From the NCBI GenBank assembly GCA_000721375.1, contig JOGW01000013.1:164450-228449 (forward strand): 64,000 nt of DNA, written 5' to 3'. The notes under the pieces are model-generated. The model did no database searches and was not told the origin of the DNA. It saw only the letters and a program-made list of their open reading frames with translations. Origin of the DNA: Streptomyces sp. NRRL B-3428 (GTDB lineage Bacteria; Actinomycetota; Actinomycetes; Streptomycetales; Streptomycetaceae). A program made the translations under genes and the position numbers. This document shows positions 1 through 7,909 of the stretch, one piece after another (the stretch's first letter is position 1; each line of letters begins with the position of its first letter).

Positions 1-168
1 CTCGTGCGTGAACTGCTCCCCCCTGCGCCGTCTCAGGAGCAGACCGGCCCGTCTGCCCAAGGCTTCCGGCCGCGTGAGCTCGAAGGTGATCCCACCGCGC
101 CGATCGGCCACGCAGTAGGCGCGCAGATCGCTGCTCAGGGCGGTCGGAGTCAATGACGTCGTCTTCAT
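1..168 (-). CDS. 5'-terminal part of an unidentified protein (gene runs off the window)
   Basis: Only the first 56 residues are present; the gene continues past the window start. The ATG at 168-166 overlaps the TGA of the upstream glycosyltransferase (ATGA), so the two are almost certainly co-transcribed and translationally coupled. The visible N-terminus begins MKTTSLTPTALSSDLRAYC and becomes arginine-rich (LLLRRRRGEQF). There is no signal peptide or recognisable motif. Position behind a GT4 glycosyltransferase suggests a role in a surface glycan or glycerol-phosphate polymer, but that is inference from context only. Confidence 0.6.
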   Translation of the reverse strand, partial: MKTTSLTPTALSSDLRAYCVADRRGGITFELTRPEALGRRAGLLLRRRRGEQFTHE

Positions 169-1487
169 GCCGCCCTCCTCAACGCCGCGCGCAGACCGTG
201 CCGTTGCACATAGCCCACGCCCTGGCGCACCGTGCCCGCCACGTTCCTGACCGAGTACGTCCGGCCCACCAGCGAGCCGCGGGCCCGGTGGGCGCCGGAG
301 CGCAACGGGCTGCGGTGCGTCACGAGTTCGGTCAGGAGCCGGTCGTAGCGCTCCCCGATTCTCGCCGGGTCGTAGCGTCGTGCGCGCTCCTTGGCCGCCC
401 GGCCCATCTCGGCGCGCTTGTCGTCGTCATTGATCAGGGAGAGCAGTGCGGCTCCCATCGCGTCCGCGTTGCCGTTCGGTACGAGCTGCCCGTCCACTCC
501 GGGCGCGATGATCTCGCCCGGCCCGTGCGGGCAGTCGGTGGCCACCACCGGCAGGCCGGCCCGCATCGCCTCGACGATGGTCATCCCGAACGGCTCGAAG
601 CTGGAGGAGACAGCGGCGATGGACCCCTTGGTCCACTCCGGTTCGATAGGGCTGACCGCGCCCATCAGGAAGACGTGGTTGTACAGACCGAGCCGTCCGA
701 TCAGCTCCCGCAGCCCGGGCTTCTCCACTCCCCCGCCGTAGATCCGCAGCCGCCAGTCCGGCCGCTCTTCGACCACCCGCGCGAAGGCACGTATGAGCAG
801 GTCATAGCGTTTCATCGGGGTCAGCCTGCCCGCGGCGAGCACCCACTTGCCGCGGCCGTCCGCAGGCTCGAGGCCGGGGTCGGGCACCGAGTTGGGCACG
901 GATTCGACCCGTACGCCGGGCAGCCACAGCTTGCGGTAGTCGCGGGCGTCCTTCTCGGTCACCGTGATCAGCGCGTCGAGGCGCGGATAGGCGGCCCGCA
1001 GCTCACGCTGCAGCCGGGGCGAGTGCGTGGAGTAGGTCAGATGCTCCTGGCCCAGGAGCACCGGGCCGCGGGGAGGCTGCCGGACGAGATGGGTGTTGAG
1101 TCCGGGGCGGGTGCCGATGACCACATCCGTTTCCGTCCGGGCGAGGAAGTCGCCGATGCGCCGGTCGGTCAGCCGGCTGTAGCGCTCGTACGGGCCGTCG
1201 TGGCGCGCGAAGTAGCGCGAGGGCTGCTTGTGCTCGGGGTCGTCGCCTTCGAAGGTCGACTCCTGTTTGCGCATATCGACGAGGTAGCTCAGCGGAACCT
1301 TTCCGTCCGGCGCGAGCAGGGGCTTGTCGCGGGTCCGGAAAACCGAGACGACCTCCACATCGTGCTGCTGGGCGAGTTGTTCCGCCAGGTTGAAGGTGGT
1401 CCTGATCGTCCCCCCTATGCCATAAGCGCTATTGATCAGGAATGTGATGCGCATGCGTCCCCAAGGTCCCCGTTTCTCCGCGGACAT
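165..1487 (-). CDS. GT4-family glycosyltransferase
   Basis: Predicted cytoplasmic retaining glycosyltransferase with the GT-B fold, transferring a sugar from a nucleotide-sugar donor to an envelope or polymer acceptor. After a short basic leader the N-terminal domain opens with MRITFLINSAYGIGG, a typical GT4 donor-proximal loop. The C-terminal domain carries an AAGRLTPMKRYDLLIRAF segment and the E-x7-E-type motif in SSFEPFGMTIVEAM followed by GLPVVATDCPHGP, the usual nucleotide-binding signature. The start is set at ATG 1487 because GGGAGGGG lies about 9 nt upstream; an internal ATG at 1454 is a weaker alternative. The gene overlaps the next gene by ATGA and diverges from an FkbM-type methyltransferase, suggesting a small glycan-modification locus. 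Donor and acceptor cannot be read from sequence. Confidence 0.88.
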   Translation of the reverse strand: MSAEKRGPWGRMRITFLINSAYGIGGTIRTTFNLAEQLAQQHDVEVVSVFRTRDKPLLAPDGKVPLSYLVDMRKQESTFEGDDPEHKQPSRYFARHDGPYERYSRLTDRRIGDFLARTETDVVIGTRPGLNTHLVRQPPRGPVLLGQEHLTYSTHSPRLQRELRAAYPRLDALITVTEKDARDYRKLWLPGVRVESVPNSVPDPGLEPADGRGKWVLAAGRLTPMKRYDLLIRAFARVVEERPDWRLRIYGGGVEKPGLRELIGRLGLYNHVFLMGAVSPIEPEWTKGSIAAVSSSFEPFGMTIVEAMRAGLPVVATDCPHGPGEIIAPGVDGQLVPNGNADAMGAALLSLINDDDKRAEMGRAAKERARRYDPARIGERYDRLLTELVTHRSPLRSGAHRARGSLVGRTYSVRNVAGTVRQGVGYVQRHGLRAALRRAA

Positions 1488-1598
1488 CCGGCTTTCCCCT
1501 CCCCGATGCCCGCCTGACATGACGTCTGACGTCTGAATACCTGGGCGGGTTGGGCTCCGCAAGAAGGTTGTTTCCCAACCGTTGGATCTTTGTTAGCC

Positions 1599-1618
1599 GG
1601 AATATGGAACTCCATTCC
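1599..1618. promoter_or_regulatory. Imperfect inverted repeat in the glycosyltransferase/methyltransferase divergent promoter region
   Basis: The 177-bp spacer between the divergent genes holds an AT-richer patch with GGAATATGGA followed after two bases by TCCATTCC, an imperfect dyad. A little upstream are GGTTG-N5-CAACC (near 1566-1580) and a direct repeat of ACGTCTG. This may be an operator or simply AT-rich promoter DNA; no regulator family is recognised. Confidence 0.25.
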
Positions 1619-1664
1619 TTCTGATCCCCTCCTCGACGGCTGACTCCTCTGCCAGGGTGGGCCC

Positions 1665-2624
1665 ATGACGACCCTTTTCCGACGACTGCTCGACACGCTC
1701 CCTCGGTTCGGTGTTCATGTGCTCGATCTGGAACCGGGAGCCGCCGTGATCTCACGCCGCGGTGCACACCGGCGGATTCCCATGGGGTCCGGGGCAGATC
1801 TCGTGGTGCGTGATTCGGGGAACTGGCAGCAGTCCAAGCTCGGCGCCACCGGGGCCCATCTGCTGCTGCAGACCGGCCAGGAGACACAGGACGAGCGGGC
1901 CTTCCAGCTCGCGGCGGCGCAGTATCTCTGCCATCACCACGTGGCCGGCATTCTGGATCAGTACGGCGTGAACTGCGTATTCGACGTGGGCGCCAATACG
2001 GGGCAATACGCAAGGCATCTGCGCCGGTCCGGATACAAAGGGCGCATCGTCTCTTTCGAGCCCGTATCGGCCACCTTCGAGAAGCTGCGCGCCGCCGCCG
2101 AGAAAGATCCCGAATGGCAGGTCCACAACTGCGCCCTGGGCTCCGAAGAAGGCACCAGCACGATCCATGTCGACTGGAACACCATGAACTCGCTGCTCCC
2201 GCCGAGCGAGTACGGCCGCGGCCGTTACCAGCGATTCAAGAAGGGCCGCACCGAGGAGATCAGCATTCGCCGCCTTGACGGGGTGATCGACGAGGCCCTG
2301 AAGGGAATCGCCGATCCGCGCCCGTATCTGAAAATGGACACGCAGGGATTCGACCTGCAGGTCTTCGAGGGCGGCGGACAGCGGATCGACGAATTCGTCG
2401 GGCTGCAGTCCGAGGTGGCCCCGCTCCGGTTGTACGAGGGCAGCCCGGCCATGGCCGAGTCGATCGCCGCGTACGAAGCGCGGGGTTTCGGCATCAGCGG
2501 GATGTACCCGGTGACGCGGGAGGCGACGACCGGGCGTGTGGTCGAGTTCGACTGCGTGATGGTGCGGGCCGAGGCGGCGCCCGGGGCTGCGCCCTCCCCG
2601 AAGAAGGAGACGCAGGCTTCGTGA
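1665..2624 (+). CDS. FkbM family SAM-dependent methyltransferase
   Basis: Predicted O-methyltransferase of the FkbM family, which commonly methylates hydroxyls of sugars in surface glycans or secondary metabolites. The SAM-binding motif I is visible as VFDVGANTGQYARHL around residue 105-118, followed by SFEPV (acidic loop that contacts SAM) and the family-typical LKMDTQGFDLQVFEG near residue 225. Length of 319 residues is slightly longer than the usual 230-280 because of an N-terminal extension of about 90 residues that could hold a substrate-specific domain. The ATG at 1665 has AGGGTGG upstream. It is divergent from the glycosyltransferase and probably acts in the same surface-glycan context; the substrate is unknown. 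Confidence 0.87.
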   Translation: MTTLFRRLLDTLPRFGVHVLDLEPGAAVISRRGAHRRIPMGSGADLVVRDSGNWQQSKLGATGAHLLLQTGQETQDERAFQLAAAQYLCHHHVAGILDQYGVNCVFDVGANTGQYARHLRRSGYKGRIVSFEPVSATFEKLRAAAEKDPEWQVHNCALGSEEGTSTIHVDWNTMNSLLPPSEYGRGRYQRFKKGRTEEISIRRLDGVIDEALKGIADPRPYLKMDTQGFDLQVFEGGGQRIDEFVGLQSEVAPLRLYEGSPAMAESIAAYEARGFGISGMYPVTREATTGRVVEFDCVMVRAEAAPGAAPSPKKETQAS

Positions 2625-2631
2625 CGAGGGT

Positions 2632-2653
2632 GGGGCCCCGGCCTCGGGGCCCC
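2632..2653. terminator. Bidirectional GC hairpin between convergent genes
   Basis: Perfect 9-bp inverted repeat GGGGCCCCG / CGGGGCCCC with loop GCCT, just after the methyltransferase stop and just before the end of the convergent lipoprotein gene. There is no T-run on either side, as is common in Streptomyces. Confidence 0.6.
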
Positions 2654-2661
2654 TTCCCCGG

Positions 2662-3948
2662 CTACTGCTCGAACGGCAGCTGCGGCACCTCGGAGCAGTT
2701 CTCGTCCATGTCGCCGCCTTCCGTCACCCAGCCCTTGCCGTCCTGCCAACGGGCCACCGACAGACAGGTCCTACGCGTCTTCGGCGGCTCGGGGCGCTGC
2801 TCGAAGACCACCGGGACGAGGAGTCCGCGCGCGTCGTAGGGCTCGCCGCGCCGCATGTACGCGTCCACGCACTGCCTGGTGACCGGTCCGGTGCAGGACT
2901 TGGCGGCGTCCGTGAACCACATCGCGGCGGCCCACCCTTCGAGCATCCACTGAGAGACCCGGTCGGCGTCCTTCGTCGCGTCCCTGAACTCCTTGACGGC
3001 TGCGTGGCCCTGCTCGTCGAAGTTGCGGCTTGCGCCCGTCACCCACAGGGCGTTGCGGCAGCGCGGGGCGTCCTTGTAGTCCTCGGGCACGGCGGAGTTC
3101 CAGTTCTGCGCGTTGGTGACCTTGGCGGTGACCCGCGCGCCGACCTGGTCCATCGCTTTGCAGAGCTGCGCGTTGCCATGGGTGTCGAGCGCGTCGAAGA
3201 CGAGGTCGGCGCCCTGCTCCTTCAGATCGGCCGCCACCGCACGGAAGTTGGGCAGCGCGAGATCCACCTGCTCGGTGACGACCTTGTAGCCCTCGGCCTT
3301 CAGACCGCGCGCGATCAGCTGGGCATAGCCCGCCGAGGCCGCCTGGTTGTACGAGACGACGGCGGCGGTCCGTGCCCCGTGCTCGCGCTTGAAGTAGCGG
3401 TAGATCTCGGTCCCGCCGTACTGCTTGCCGTCCCACCCCGCCTTGCCGCCCGTGCGCGGGGCGAGCGAACCGTAGATCGAGTAGAGATGCGGATACGTCT
3501 CGTACGCGGGCCCGATCGGCTGTCCGCCGATGTCCGGGACACCCGCCTCGGACACCCGGGGCGCGCCCTCGTAGTCGAGTGTGGTGGTGCCGACGAGCGC
3601 CACCACCTGTTTCTCGTCGACGAGTTCGTGCACGCACTCGTTGTTGCCCACCCCGCTGCCGCCGTCGTCGCAGGTGTGCACCTCGACCTTGCGGCCGCCG
3701 ATTCCACCCTCGGCGTTCAACCGGTCGAAGTAGGCCTTCGCCCCGTCGCGCGGCCCGGTGAACGTCTCACCGCCCACCGGGCTGGTCTCGCTCGCGATGA
3801 TGCCCACGCGCAGGGGCGAGGTGTCCGCGGGCTGCTCGGGCCCCGTCGGCCGGCCGGTGAACTCACTCTCCGGCAGCCGGCTGCCGCACCCCGCGGCGAG
3901 CAGGGCGAGCAGCGCCGCGGACACACACCCGTACGCGCGCGGCCTCAT
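2662..3948 (-). CDS. Branched-chain amino acid/amide-type ABC transporter substrate-binding lipoprotein
   Basis: Predicted periplasmic-type binding protein (type I fold, LivJ/LivK-like) that would deliver a small ligand to the Liv-type permease encoded on the other strand at 5145-8572. The N-terminus is a short lipoprotein signal with lipobox LLAAGC (Cys about residue 21). The mature part has PLRVGIIASETSPVGGETF, typical of the Peripla_BP_6 family, then VEVHTCDDGGSG and VVALVGTTTLDYEGAPRVSEAGVP, the hinge and ligand region. Length of 428 residues is normal. It lies only 4 nt after the upstream lipoprotein gene and has a poor own ribosome site, so it is likely translated from the same transcript. 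Ligand identity cannot be inferred. Confidence 0.88.
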   Translation of the reverse strand: MRPRAYGCVSAALLALLAAGCGSRLPESEFTGRPTGPEQPADTSPLRVGIIASETSPVGGETFTGPRDGAKAYFDRLNAEGGIGGRKVEVHTCDDGGSGVGNNECVHELVDEKQVVALVGTTTLDYEGAPRVSEAGVPDIGGQPIGPAYETYPHLYSIYGSLAPRTGGKAGWDGKQYGGTEIYRYFKREHGARTAAVVSYNQAASAGYAQLIARGLKAEGYKVVTEQVDLALPNFRAVAADLKEQGADLVFDALDTHGNAQLCKAMDQVGARVTAKVTNAQNWNSAVPEDYKDAPRCRNALWVTGASRNFDEQGHAAVKEFRDATKDADRVSQWMLEGWAAAMWFTDAAKSCTGPVTRQCVDAYMRRGEPYDARGLLVPVVFEQRPEPPKTRRTCLSVARWQDGKGWVTEGGDMDENCSEVPQLPFEQ

Positions 3949-3952
3949 CCGC

Positions 3953-4537
3953 TCAACAGCCGGGCAGCGGTGTGGTGTTGCCGCTCATCGCGAGCAGCCC
4001 GCAGAGCGTCTTGACCGAGACCTTCCATGTCCCGTCCTGTTCCACCACAGCGCCTGAAGCACCCGGGAGCGCCGTGACCCCGTTGAGCGCGAGGTCGTAG
4101 GTGACCTTGGCCTCCGTGGGCGAGGTGAACTCGACCTTGGTGACCTTGGCCGACACCTTGCCGCCGCGGTCGTCACCGCTGAAGGCCTTCAGAACCGGCC
4201 GCATCTCCTCGCCGTTCTCGAGCACCTTCTCCTTCTCGGCCATCGACACCTTGGGGTCGAAGAACTTCGCGAAGTTGGTCTTGATCTCCTTCTCGGCCGC
4301 CGCCGGGTCCTTCGGCTGCCCGGCGGTCTCGGGCGGTGCGCTGGTCGGAGTCGGGGTCGGGGTGCTCGTCTGCTCCTTGGACGGGACGGGCGGCGGGGAC
4401 TCGCTGCCCCCTCCCCCGTCGTCACCACAGGCCGTCACGGCCGGGCCGATGACCAGGACCGCTGCCGCCGCGAGAGCGGCTAGGCGCGTCCTGATATGTG
4501 CACGAGGGCTGCTCCCGAGGACCATCTGGTTCACCAC
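3953..4537 (-). CDS. Small lipoprotein resembling low-molecular-weight antigen MTB12
   Basis: Secreted and lipid-anchored protein of about 190 residues. A basic N-region and hydrophobic core end in lipobox AVTAC; an acidic Gly/Ser linker and a Pro/Thr-rich stretch (STPTPTPTSAPPE) follow. The C-terminal domain of about 110 residues (IKTNFAKFFDPKVSMAEK ... LNGVTALPGASGAVVEQDGTWKVS) looks like the MTB12/CFP-2 fold known from mycobacterial antigens; its biochemical role is not known. The GTG at 4537 lacks a clear Shine-Dalgarno; ATG 4525 is an alternative start. It heads a two-gene unit with the ABC binding protein and is divergent from the transporter operon. Confidence 0.8.
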   Translation of the reverse strand: MVNQMVLGSSPRAHIRTRLAALAAAAVLVIGPAVTACGDDGGGGSESPPPVPSKEQTSTPTPTPTSAPPETAGQPKDPAAAEKEIKTNFAKFFDPKVSMAEKEKVLENGEEMRPVLKAFSGDDRGGKVSAKVTKVEFTSPTEAKVTYDLALNGVTALPGASGAVVEQDGTWKVSVKTLCGLLAMSGNTTPLPGC

Positions 4538-4592
4538 CGGGTGTCGGACCGGGCAGCGCCCGGTGCTTTCAGGGTCAGCTTCAAGAAGGCAT

Positions 4593-4639
4593 AGTGCAAG
4601 CGATCGGCTGACAAGAACAGTGCGATCGATGACAAGAAC
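4593..4639. repeat. Two imperfect direct repeats in the divergent promoter of the ABC transporter locus
   Basis: Two copies of a roughly 21-26 nt element follow each other: AGTGC-aag-CGATCG-gc-TGACAAGAAC at 4593-4618 and AGTGCGATCGATGACAAGAAC at 4619-4639. They lie between the divergent lipoprotein and transporter genes, so tandem binding of a regulator is possible. Confidence 0.5.
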
Positions 4640-4661
4640 GCGCGGATCCCGAGGGGGCCGG

Positions 4662-5141
4662 ATGCGGACTGCTCGACTGCGGACAGTGCACCCCTTCCTG
4701 TGGGCGGGCCTCGCCGCCGCGGCGCTGGGTGCGGTGCTCTGTGTGATCGGCTGGTACGGGGTGTCGGGCGAGCGGTTCGTCGAACGCCAGGTCCCCTACC
4801 TCGCCTCCTGCACCCTGCCGGGAGCCGCGCTCGTCGTCGCCGGCGCCGTGCTCATGGCCCATGCCGCGCGCATCGCGTCCGCGGCGCAGATGAACGAGCT
4901 GTACGCCCTGCTCGTACAGGAGGAAGAGCCGGCCGCCGACCTGCGCGGGCCGCACGCGACCAGCGGCGAACTGCTCCTGGTACCCGGCGGCACGCTCTAC
5001 CACCGGGCCGACTGCCCGCTGGTCGCCGGCAAACCACAGGCCGTACCGGCCGACGCCCACGCGGTGGCCGACGAGGACCTCGACCCGTGCCCGATCTGTG
5101 AACCCGGCCCCGGTGTGACCGAGGCCGGTCCGGAGTCCTGA
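4662..5141 (+). CDS. Small membrane protein with a C-terminal HxxxC...CxxC metal-binding-like motif
   Basis: A protein of 159 residues with two hydrophobic segments near the N-terminus (FLWAGLAAAALGAVLCVIGW and LPGAALVVAGAVLMAHAA) and a soluble tail. The tail holds YHRADCPLVAGK and, about 20 residues later, DPCPICEPG, which resembles the zinc-binding module often found at the end of actinobacterial and bacterial proteins (HxxxC and CxxC). It is the first gene of the Liv-type operon, 3 nt before the fused permease, so it is probably a transporter accessory. ATG 4662 was chosen because GAGGGGG precedes it at the right distance. Function is otherwise unknown. Confidence 0.8.
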   Translation: MRTARLRTVHPFLWAGLAAAALGAVLCVIGWYGVSGERFVERQVPYLASCTLPGAALVVAGAVLMAHAARIASAAQMNELYALLVQEEEPAADLRGPHATSGELLLVPGGTLYHRADCPLVAGKPQAVPADAHAVADEDLDPCPICEPGPGVTEAGPES

Positions 5142-5144
5142 GCG

Positions 5145-7859
5145 GTGAACTCGCTGACGTGGGACCTCACCCTGGCCGGTCTCGCCATCGGCAGCGCGGC
5201 CGCCCTGACCGGCATCGGCCTGATCGTCACGTACCGCGCGACCGGCGTGCTCAACCTCGCACACGGCGCGGTCGCGATGGTGTGCGCGTACCTCCTGCGC
5301 CAGTTCACCGTCGAGTGGGGCTGGCCGCTGTGGCTGGGCGCGACCGTCACGCTCTGCGTGATCGCACCGGGCATCGGACTGCTCCTGGAACGCGGGGTGT
5401 TCCGGCCGCTGGCGCTGCTCGGCAGCGATCCCGTGCAGACCCTGGTCGCGTCGATCGGGGTGTTCGTGCTGCTCGTCGGCGGTGCGGCACTCGTGTGGGG
5501 GCAGGGGGCACGCTCGGACGCCCCGCAGGTGCTCGGTGACGACCCGTGGTGGCAACTGGCCGTCGTCCTCGCACTCGCGGCGGGGGTGTGGGCGGTGACG
5601 CGCTGGACCCGGTTCGGCGGTGAACTGCGCGCCGTCGTCGACAACCGTCCCCTCGCGGTGCTCGGCGGGATCGACGCGGACCGGGTGGCCTCGGTGGGCT
5701 GGGCGTTCGGCTCGTTCACGGCGGGCCTGACCGGGGTGCTGCTCGCCGCGCAGGTACGCCTCGATCCGTACGGCCTGCCCCTCCTGGTCATGGAGGTGAT
5801 CGCGGTCGCCGTGGGCGCGGGTATGCACAGCCTGCCCATCGCGGTGGTGGTCGCGCTCGGGATCGGCGTGGTGCAGGCGCAGTTGACCCGACTGCACCCG
5901 TCCGGCTGGGGCGAGCCGCTGCTCCAGGCCGTGGGCGCCAACCTGTTCGTCGTGGCGCTCCTGGTGTCCGCGCTGGTGCTGCCCGGAATCGGCGGCCGCG
6001 ACGCACTGCCGCGTACCGCGACGGCCCGTATCCGTACGCCGGCCGGGGTGTGGGTGGTCGCGGGAGTGCTGTTCCTCCTGCCTCTCGGCTTCGCGGGCTC
6101 GGATCTGCATACGTCGATCCAGGTGCCGGCCCTGGCCGTCGTCCTGCTCTCGCTGGTGGTCGTCACGGGCCGCGGCGGGCAGATCTCGCTGGGGCAGGCG
6201 GCGTACGCGGGTCTGGGAGCGCTGTTCACAGCGCTGCTCGCGGCGGGCCGCTTCCCGGGGCTGCCCGAACTTCCCACGCTGGCCGCGCTCGCCGTGGCCG
6301 TCCTGCTCGTGGCGCCGCTCGGACTCCTCACCGGCTGGCCCGCGATCAGCCGCCACGGCCTGGCGCTCGCGCTCGCCACGCTGGCGGTGGGTGTGGGCGT
6401 GAGCCGCTTCGTCTTCGACCAGCCGTACGCCACGTCGGGCCTCGGTATCGGCCGCCCTCCGGGGTTCGGCACCGACCGCGCGTACTACGTGCTCGAACTC
6501 GTCCTCCTGGGGGGCGCGTTGCTCTGCGTCCTGGTGCTCCGCCGCGGCCGCACCGGCCGCGCGCTCGCCGCGTTGCGCGACCACCAGGCGGGCGCCTCGG
6601 CATCGGGTGTGCCCGTGCCGCTCCTGAAGATCGGCGCGTTCGTGGCGGGCGCCGCGCTCGCCGCCCTGGGCGGCGGCATGCTCGGCATGGGCCTGCGCGC
6701 CTTCGACCCGGCGGCCTTCGACCCGGTGCGCGGCCTGCTGTGGTTCGCGGCGGTCGTGGTGCTCGGCGCGGACTCCCTGATCGGCGCGCTCGGCGCGGCG
6801 GCCCTGTTGGTGGGCCTGGACGCGGGCACGCGCGGCGGCGTGGCGGCGGCGCTGATCGGGGTGCTCGCGGTGCTCATCGGGCGCTTCCCCGGGGGGCCTT
6901 ACGAGGCGGTACGCGCGGTCGCGGACGTCTTCCGCGGGAAGGGCCGGCAGGTGCGTCTCACTGCTCGGGGGGAGGCGGTGCGGGCACGGATCGCGGCTCA
7001 GAGGGGGCGGGGGCCGGCTTCGGCTTCGGCTTCGGCTTCGGGGATACGGGGAGTTGCCGCTGTTGCGTCAGGAGTGGGCGCGGTTGCGTTCGGAGCCGGC
7101 ACCGATGTGCTGCGCCCCCCGGGCACTTCACACCCCAAGAGTTCAGCGCTCTCCCCCGCCGCTGCGAACCCCGGCCCTCTCACGGCCCACGGGCTCACCG
7201 TCACGTACGACGATTTCAGCGCCCTCGACGACGTGGACCTGGAGATTCCGGCAGGCCGTATCACCGCGGTGGTCGGACCCAACGGCGCCGGGAAGAGCAC
7301 CCTCTTCCACTGCCTCGCGGGCACCGTGCGGCCCGACGTCGGAAGGGTCCGGTTCGGTGGACAGGACCTCACCCGGCGAGCCGCACACGCCCGCACCCGG
7401 CTCGGCATCGCCCGTACGTTCCAGCAGCTCGCCGTCTTCCCCTCGCTCACCGTCGAGGAGAACCTGCGCGTCGGCGCCGAACAGGGCCGCGTACGCGATC
7501 CGTCCGCGGTCGACCGCACCTTGCGTCTGCTCGGCCTCGACGGGGTGCGCGGGCACCCTGCCGCCGATCTGCCCACGGGCACCCTGCGCCGCGTGGAACT
7601 GGGCCGGGCGCTCGCCGGTTCACCGCATGTCCTGCTCCTCGACGAACCGGCCGCGGGCCTGGACACTGCCGAAGTCGATGTCCTGTCCCGCCTACTGCGC
7701 GCCCTGGCCGCCGGGGGAACGGCCGTGCTCATCGTCGAACACGATCTGGACCTGGTGGCCCATCTCGCCGACACGGTCCATGTGCTGAGCGCGGGGCGCG
7801 TCGTCGCGTCGGGGCCGCCAGGCCAGGTGCTCGACCGATCCAGCCCCGCCGACGCTTGA
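5145..7859 (+). CDS. Fused LivH-LivM-LivG: permease-permease-ATPase of a branched-chain amino acid/amide ABC importer
   Basis: Single 904-residue polypeptide joining three usually separate subunits. Residues 1-285 are a LivH-like permease (GLIVTYRATGVLNLAHGAVAM), about 300-590 a LivM-like permease (GRGGQISLGQAAYAGLGAL), then a low-complexity Ala/Ser/Gly linker (about 600-685), and from about 690 a LivG-like ATPase. The ATPase has Walker A GPNGAGKST (G711-T719), Walker B LLLDEP (D833, E834) and the H-loop VEH (H866). Its signature motif is degenerate, LPTGT (809-813) in place of the LSYGQ or LSGGQ expected. GTG start with GGAG upstream. It is followed by a separate LivF-like ATPase, so the complex should contain both nucleotide-binding domains. 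Natural full H-M-G fusions are uncommon. Confidence 0.93.
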   Translation: MNSLTWDLTLAGLAIGSAAALTGIGLIVTYRATGVLNLAHGAVAMVCAYLLRQFTVEWGWPLWLGATVTLCVIAPGIGLLLERGVFRPLALLGSDPVQTLVASIGVFVLLVGGAALVWGQGARSDAPQVLGDDPWWQLAVVLALAAGVWAVTRWTRFGGELRAVVDNRPLAVLGGIDADRVASVGWAFGSFTAGLTGVLLAAQVRLDPYGLPLLVMEVIAVAVGAGMHSLPIAVVVALGIGVVQAQLTRLHPSGWGEPLLQAVGANLFVVALLVSALVLPGIGGRDALPRTATARIRTPAGVWVVAGVLFLLPLGFAGSDLHTSIQVPALAVVLLSLVVVTGRGGQISLGQAAYAGLGALFTALLAAGRFPGLPELPTLAALAVAVLLVAPLGLLTGWPAISRHGLALALATLAVGVGVSRFVFDQPYATSGLGIGRPPGFGTDRAYYVLELVLLGGALLCVLVLRRGRTGRALAALRDHQAGASASGVPVPLLKIGAFVAGAALAALGGGMLGMGLRAFDPAAFDPVRGLLWFAAVVVLGADSLIGALGAAALLVGLDAGTRGGVAAALIGVLAVLIGRFPGGPYEAVRAVADVFRGKGRQVRLTARGEAVRARIAAQRGRGPASASASASGIRGVAAVASGVGAVAFGAGTDVLRPPGTSHPKSSALSPAAANPGPLTAHGLTVTYDDFSALDDVDLEIPAGRITAVVGPNGAGKSTLFHCLAGTVRPDVGRVRFGGQDLTRRAAHARTRLGIARTFQQLAVFPSLTVEENLRVGAEQGRVRDPSAVDRTLRLLGLDGVRGHPAADLPTGTLRRVELGRALAGSPHVLLLDEPAAGLDTAEVDVLSRLLRALAAGGTAVLIVEHDLDLVAHLADTVHVLSAGRVVASGPPGQVLDRSSPADA

Positions 7860-7909
7860 GCCCGACTCAGTCCGACTGAGCCCGCACCAACCGCCCCCCA
7901 GGAGCCCCC

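Noticed and set aside
165..2624. Antibiotic biosynthesis cluster because of the FkbM-type methyltransferase
   Set aside because: No NRPS, PKS or other core synthase is present; with a GT4 enzyme a surface-glycan role is more likely.
4581..6584. A minus-strand reading frame rich in His, Gln and Arg
   Set aside because: It is antisense to the LivHMG fusion and has the composition of a shadow frame.
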